Below the pieces are notes generated by a model. The model was not told the DNA's origin. It did no database searches and saw only the letters and a program-made list of their open reading frames with translations. Source: Halogranum rubrum (GTDB lineage: Archaea > Halobacteriota > Halobacteria > Halobacteriales > Haloferacaceae). Taken from it: DNA of 64,000 bases. The translations under genes and the position numbers were made by a program. Below are positions 60,091 to 64,000 of this stretch, piece by piece. The stretch covers positions 107,255-171,254 of the forward strand of contig NZ_FOTC01000008.1 of the NCBI RefSeq assembly GCF_900114455.1. The letters are read 5' to 3'. Each line of letters starts with the position of its first letter. The stretch's first letter is position 1.

Positions 60091-61284
60091 TCACCGTGTC
60101 CAAGTGGTTGTTTCCATCTGCGGGGTCGCCTTCTTTCGAAGTGCGCGCTCGTAGACAGCCAGATACTGCTGTGCGATATTGCCCCACGAAAGCTCGTCGG
60201 CCATTCGACTGCTGTTCGCTGCCATCTCGCGTTTTCCATCGTCGTCACGCAGAATCTGCGTTATCGCCGCCGCCAACTGTGTCGGGTCCTCTGGTGGTAC
60301 GACGAGGCCACAACCCGAGTCTGCGACAAGGGAGGTGAACTCCCCGGCCGTCGACGCGACGACGGGCTTACCGAACGAGAACGCCGTCGCCAGCGCCCCG
60401 CTGTGTCCCTTGGTCCCTCCTTGACTACGGTACGGGAGGGCGACGACTTCTGTGCGCGCGAAGAGTTCTCTGACCTGCTGGTTCGGGACGAAGTAGTTGT
60501 GCACCTCGAAGTTCTCCTCGTGTGCTTCGACGATGGACTGCACGCGATTCGGGATGCGTCCCTCACCGGCGATGAGCAGCTTCACGTCGGGAACGTCGCG
60601 TTTGACGAGCGGAATCGCCTTGACCAAGGTATCTAACCCCTTCGGCGTGACGATGTTTCCGAAGAACAGCAGCGTGTTCTTCTCGGGAGCGGTGTCGACG
60701 TCGTCCTTACTGCCGAACACCGTGTACGCGCCGTGTGGGATGATGTCGATGTGGTCGGCGGTCACCCCTCTGGACAGCATCGCTCGTTTCTGTTTTTTCG
60801 TGTGGACGACGACGCGTGCGAGGTCGAGGTCCGGGATGGCAAGATCCATCAACTCTTCGACGAAGACCGGCGGTCGAGAGATGGAGAAGCGACTCTTCGA
60901 CACCTCGTGTCGCGTCACGATGAACGGACAGAACTTGTCGATACGATGCAGTTTCGCGAACAACTTCACTTGCGGGAAGAGGTCCGTCGTGTCGTGGACG
61001 ATGTCAGGGTCGAGCTGCTTGATCTGTTTGACGTTGTTGTAGGAGAGAAACCCCTTGACGAAGTCTAACGGATTGACGTCGAAGCTGTAGAGCTGTGGCA
61101 TCGAAACGCCAATCGGATCGAACGCATCTATCAACTGAACGTCGTCGTCGAACAGATCGTCTCCCGTCGTCTCGGCTGGTTTCATGACCGTGACGTCGGC
61201 GTAGTTCGTCATGGCGTTCGCTAGTTCTGCTGTATAGTGTGGCAGTCCACCGGTACTCTGACCGACCAAATAGAGAACGTGCAT
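60091..61284 (-). CDS. GT4-family glycosyltransferase
   Basis: 397 residues. N-terminal acceptor domain HVLYLVGQSTGGLPHYTAEL, linker, then NTLLFFGNIVTPKGLDTLVKA, LLIAGEGRIPNR, the EX7E-like SGALATAFSFGKPVVASTAGEFTS and the C-terminal helix. This is the typical GT-B fold with a retaining mechanism. It follows the FemAB-like gene by six bases and is third in the tight operon. It probably adds a sugar to a lipid-linked glycan in the cytoplasm. Confidence 0.93.
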   Translation of the reverse strand: MHVLYLVGQSTGGLPHYTAELANAMTNYADVTVMKPAETTGDDLFDDDVQLIDAFDPIGVSMPQLYSFDVNPLDFVKGFLSYNNVKQIKQLDPDIVHDTTDLFPQVKLFAKLHRIDKFCPFIVTRHEVSKSRFSISRPPVFVEELMDLAIPDLDLARVVVHTKKQKRAMLSRGVTADHIDIIPHGAYTVFGSKDDVDTAPEKNTLLFFGNIVTPKGLDTLVKAIPLVKRDVPDVKLLIAGEGRIPNRVQSIVEAHEENFEVHNYFVPNQQVRELFARTEVVALPYRSQGGTKGHSGALATAFSFGKPVVASTAGEFTSLVADSGCGLVVPPEDPTQLAAAITQILRDDDGKREMAANSSRMADELSWGNIAQQYLAVYERALRKKATPQMETTTWTR

Positions 61285-61290
61285 TGTCTT

Positions 61291-62361
61291 TCAGAGACTG
61301 ATATCTTTTCGAACGGCCGGGCCAATCGTCTGAGTGACTGGAATCGGAAGTCGTCTCCAGACCCGCTTGAGCGGTTCGTACGATTCTTTCTCCGGGTCCG
61401 GGAGTTCCGCCGAGTCGCTGGGGAAGTAGTGCAAATCGTCGTACCACACCTTCGTTCCGCCGAAGCTCTTCTTGAACATGTAGACGCCCGACCCCTCGCG
61501 CGTTCGACCCATCTCGTAGGCGTCGAAACCACTCTCGTTCGCCCGCTCGATAGATTTCCAGAGGGCGAAGCTTCCGCCTTGCAGGTCTCGATACTCGTAG
61601 TCGGTGATGACGCCCCACTGGTAGACGGTCGACCCGAGCGAGAGGTCGATGATGCCGTTGATCAACGTGCCGTCCAGTTCGACCATGCCTAGATGGAGAT
61701 GGCCTTCGGGAGCGAGGTTCTCCCAGAGAACTCTGTGGAACTCGAAGGAGTGCGGCGGACTGCCGTGGTCACGCATCGACTTGAGGTAGAGTTTGTGGTA
61801 CTGTTTCAGGTCTGAGAGCGAGTCGCCGACCCGATACTCGAGTCGGGCGTCCTCGGCCTGTCGAATCTGGCGTTGACGACTCGACTTCACTCCGTCCCAG
61901 ACAGATTCGGAACTCCCGTCGACGGGGACGCTAAAGGTCACGAATCGCCGTTTCTCTGTGAACTCCTGCTGCGGTTCGATAGCTGCGCCGCGGAGACTGA
62001 CGAAGTCGACGCCGAGGTCGTCTGCGAGTTGCTTCGTCCGTTCAAGCAGTACGGCCGTCGCAGCTTCAGCGGTCTCCGAGTGGTCGTTGCGCAGCACGAG
62101 CGACCCGCGTTCACCGAACGGTGGCGAGACGAGTTGAGAGCCGAACAGTCGACTCTCCATGTGGATGAGCGGCAAGGCTCCGACGATGGTCTCTCCCGCA
62201 CGGGCGACGAGATAGAATCTGTCGTGACCGTACGTCTCGACTGCTGTTCCCCATCCCCACAGTGAGTACGGCGAGCCGTCGTTCTCTTCGACGAATGCGT
62301 CCCACTCTGCGGCATCTGTACACGGTTCTACGTTCAGTTGGTGAGTCGAATACGTACTCAT
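61291..62361 (-). CDS. FemAB-like GNAT-fold transferase (exosortase-locus type)
   Basis: 356 residues from the ATG at 62361 (MSTYSTHQLNVEPCTDAAEW). The two-lobed GNAT layout includes DDLGVDFVSLRGAAIEPQQ, SVWDGVKSSRQRQIRQAED, the pair YLKSMRDHGSPPHSFEF and GAFALWKSIERANESGFDAYEM-like GSFALWKSIERANESGFDAY. In bacterial exosortase loci such proteins are called FemAB XrtA/PEP-CTERM associated. FemAB enzymes transfer amino acids from aminoacyl-tRNA to a lipid-linked sugar. The start overlaps the deacetylase stop (ATGA at 62358-62361). Confidence 0.82.
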   Translation of the reverse strand: MSTYSTHQLNVEPCTDAAEWDAFVEENDGSPYSLWGWGTAVETYGHDRFYLVARAGETIVGALPLIHMESRLFGSQLVSPPFGERGSLVLRNDHSETAEAATAVLLERTKQLADDLGVDFVSLRGAAIEPQQEFTEKRRFVTFSVPVDGSSESVWDGVKSSRQRQIRQAEDARLEYRVGDSLSDLKQYHKLYLKSMRDHGSPPHSFEFHRVLWENLAPEGHLHLGMVELDGTLINGIIDLSLGSTVYQWGVITDYEYRDLQGGSFALWKSIERANESGFDAYEMGRTREGSGVYMFKKSFGGTKVWYDDLHYFPSDSAELPDPEKESYEPLKRVWRRLPIPVTQTIGPAVRKDISL

Positions 62362-63302
62362 GATCGAGGTTCTGTGTGGTTCGTACCGTCGGTTCGACCG
62401 AATCGAACCGTGTTCTGTCGAGAGACGCTGCCGGCCGTCGCTTCGTTTTCGATCATCGTTCGGACGGTCCCGAAGTCGAACGAAGTGAACAACTGGTCTA
62501 GTTTCGCTTCGGTCTTCTCGATGCCAGTGAAACTGACGAATCGCTTCGGCATCGAACAGTCGATGCGGACGTCCGGGTTGAGCTCCCACGGATGGAAGTA
62601 GATATTCGCTGGGACCCCGTGTCGGTTGAGCCAGTCGATACCCTCTTTGAGGACACTGACCGGCAACAACCGTGCGTAGAATCCGCCAGCAATCGGAAGC
62701 GGAAACCGCGTGTCCGCGACCGAGAGCGGGCATTCGACGAGTTCACAGCGGGCTGTCGACTCCGAGGACGAACTGAAAGGGTCGTCGAGCGACACGTTGT
62801 ACGGTCGAACAGGTGCTCCGAAAACGCCGTACATCGGTGTCCTGACAGGGAAGACGCTGGAATCGTACTGATACCCGCTCGACTCGAGAATCGGAAACGC
62901 CCATCTAGTCTCTCGCGTGATAGAGAAGTTCGGGGCTCGAAAGCCGAGCGGTTCGACTCCAGTGGCGTCTTCGATTGCTCGTGAAGAGAGTTGCAACTCC
63001 GCTTCGAACGAGTCTGGTGTGAGGTCGAACAGCGGCGTATGTGTGTGCCCATGCGATGCGATTTCGTGACCCGCATCGGCGACGTTCCGGACGAGACCGG
63101 GGTACTCGTCGGCGAGTTCGCCGACGATAAAGAACGTCGCGCGTACGTCGTGGCGACGAAGCAACTCGAGGACGATAGAGACGGAGTCCGCGATGTGGTC
63201 GACCGGGTCGTCGACTTCGTCGCTGAGGAGCGTCGCAGAGTGCCAATGTTCGAGATCGAAGCTGATGGCGTTGGTTACCGAGGTGTCATACTGTCGGAGC
63301 AC
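62358..63302 (-). CDS. Polysaccharide deacetylase (DUF3473-like, exosortase-locus type)
   Basis: 314 residues from a GTG at 63302. The NodB-type motif (NAISFDLEHWHS, with the DxE metal pair) is followed by HDVRATFFIVGELADEY and SHGHTHTPLFD. The C-terminal region has PIAGGFYARLLPVSVLKEGI and NIYFHPWELNPD, matching the DUF3473 tail of deacetylases in bacterial exosortase loci. It removes N-acetyl groups from sugar chains with a divalent metal. It heads an operon with the FemAB-like and GT4 genes. Confidence 0.88.
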   Translation of the reverse strand: MLRQYDTSVTNAISFDLEHWHSATLLSDEVDDPVDHIADSVSIVLELLRRHDVRATFFIVGELADEYPGLVRNVADAGHEIASHGHTHTPLFDLTPDSFEAELQLSSRAIEDATGVEPLGFRAPNFSITRETRWAFPILESSGYQYDSSVFPVRTPMYGVFGAPVRPYNVSLDDPFSSSSESTARCELVECPLSVADTRFPLPIAGGFYARLLPVSVLKEGIDWLNRHGVPANIYFHPWELNPDVRIDCSMPKRFVSFTGIEKTEAKLDQLFTSFDFGTVRTMIENEATAGSVSRQNTVRFGRTDGTNHTEPRS

Positions 63303-63656
63303 AGGCGGAAAAGAACACAGAGAGACATTGTAATGAGCAGCTTATCGAGAGGTGAGTTGGCCTGTTTCGATTGTCGGCAGACGTGTCGTCGGTGAGAGAG
63401 AATAGAGCTCCTGGAGAGAGCTATCGGACGTTTGTGGCTCGGATGACGAAAAGAGCGCTGACAGAGCTCATCAGTCTCAAAGTGGTCACAACGCCCGACA
63501 GACAGCATCGTAATCACGAGAGATAGTGTCTATTCGAAAGTAGAGTACGCTTTGTTCAGTGATTCACAATGTACTATTTATAGTTAATAAACTGTGGTTA
63601 GGATTTGTCATAGTGTTAATAACAATACGGACGACTTCAGACATGATGCTATAATT
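63303..63656. other. AT-rich intergenic region
   Basis: 354 bases without a supported gene. It lies between the glycan operon and the IS6 element. It must hold the deacetylase operon promoter, but no TATA box is convincing at the right spacing. Confidence 0.5.
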
Positions 63657-64000
63657 GGCACTGTCTAGATAAGGAACGAGCAGGTCGAAAAGTTAGTGAT
63701 CTATGCTACTCTCAAACCTGCTCAAGCAGAGTTTAGACACCGCTACGCTTGAATGTTGGCAGCGGGAGCGGACGGCGACGCCCGTCAGGGCGTTCGCCGT
63801 CCGACTCCATGCTGCCGGTTTGTCGCTTAGAGAGACAGAAGCGATTCTTCGGCTGCTCGGCGTAGAACGCTCGTTTCAGGCAATCTTTCAGTGGGTACAT
63901 CGGCTGGCTGACAGCGTCTCAGACCCGCCGAAGGCGACGCCGAGGCGGGTCGCGGTCGACGAGACCGCTGTCAAAATCAACGGTGAGTGGTCTTGGTTAT
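63657..64000 (+). mobile_element. IS6-family insertion sequence, left part
   Basis: The probable left terminal inverted repeat begins with GGCACTGTCTAGATAAGG at 63657. A transposase gene starts 46 bases inside. The right end is outside the window, so the exact boundary and target duplication cannot be checked. This is one of the few mobile elements in the window, and it marks the end of the glycan cluster. Confidence 0.75.
63703..64000 (+). CDS. IS6-family transposase, N-terminal part
   Basis: 99 codons are visible from the ATG at 63703 (MLLSNLLKQSLDTATLECWQ), and the frame runs off the window. After an N-terminal segment, an HTH-like region (LRETEAILRLLGVERSFQAI) leads to RVAVDETAVKINGEWSWL, which contains the first catalytic Asp of the DDE domain. 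This is the standard IS6 layout (ISH-type in haloarchaea). Whether it is intact cannot be seen. Confidence 0.88.
   Translation, partial: MLLSNLLKQSLDTATLECWQRERTATPVRAFAVRLHAAGLSLRETEAILRLLGVERSFQAIFQWVHRLADSVSDPPKATPRRVAVDETAVKINGEWSWL

Noticed and set aside
1..64000. CRISPR arrays
   Set aside because: No regularly spaced 28-37-base direct repeats were seen; the only exact long repeat is the tRNA 3' duplication.

Overview
The window is a chromosomal segment of a halophilic archaeon (class Halobacteria). The evidence is the GC-rich, acidic coding style, Tat-type lipoproteins, a TFIIB-type initiation factor, many small zinc-ribbon proteins, TATA boxes 24-30 bases upstream of leaderless starts, and a fructose PTS locus of the kind known from Haloferax and relatives. 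I cannot name the species.

Layout. 1-2.4 kb: start of a FAH-family gene, then a translationally coupled small protein and tyrosine recombinase. 2.6-11 kb: an IclR regulator, a zinc amidase/N-carbamoyl amino acid hydrolase and a dipeptide/oligopeptide ABC transporter with fused ATPases. 11-25.7 kb: core metabolism and housekeeping, with a gamma-carbonic-anhydrase-like protein lacking a metal-ligand histidine, malic enzyme fused to a phosphotransacetylase-like domain, TFB, aconitase, PPK2, a PH-domain pair and several orphans. 25.7-26 kb: initiator tRNA-Met with a 28-bp duplication of its 3' end flanking a long nested hairpin, probably an old integration site. 26-37 kb: lipoprotein, ABC-2 type exporter, AI-2E family permease, SDR, CinA-like protein, MsrA, many small proteins, and a tRNA-like remnant near 31.4 kb.

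37-45 kb: fructose locus. GlpR and class I FBPase lie on the plus strand. A minus-strand operon ptfC-ptfA-ptsH1-ptsI-ptfB is accompanied by pfkB and a class I aldolase. Together these would import fructose as fructose-1-phosphate, convert it to fructose-1,6-bisphosphate and cleave it, with FBPase serving gluconeogenesis. Short sequence motifs are shared between the fba and ptfC upstream regions and between glpR and fbp.

45-49 kb: a formate/nitrite-type channel fused to two UspA domains, a secreted D-glucuronyl C5-epimerase-like lipoprotein and a UspA protein. 49-50.2 kb: AT-richer DNA with no convincing gene. 50-63.3 kb: a surface-glycan island holding a DUF2206-like membrane protein, Wzx-type flippase, beta-helix protein, FkbM methyltransferase, ATP-grasp ligase, sulfatase-like enzyme, DUF457-like membrane protein, and a tight operon of polysaccharide deacetylase, FemAB-like transferase and GT4 glycosyltransferase. 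That trio resembles the sets found in bacterial exosortase (PEP-CTERM/XrtA) loci, but no sortase is visible here. The window ends inside an IS6-family element.

All assignments come from reading the sequence; no database search was run.
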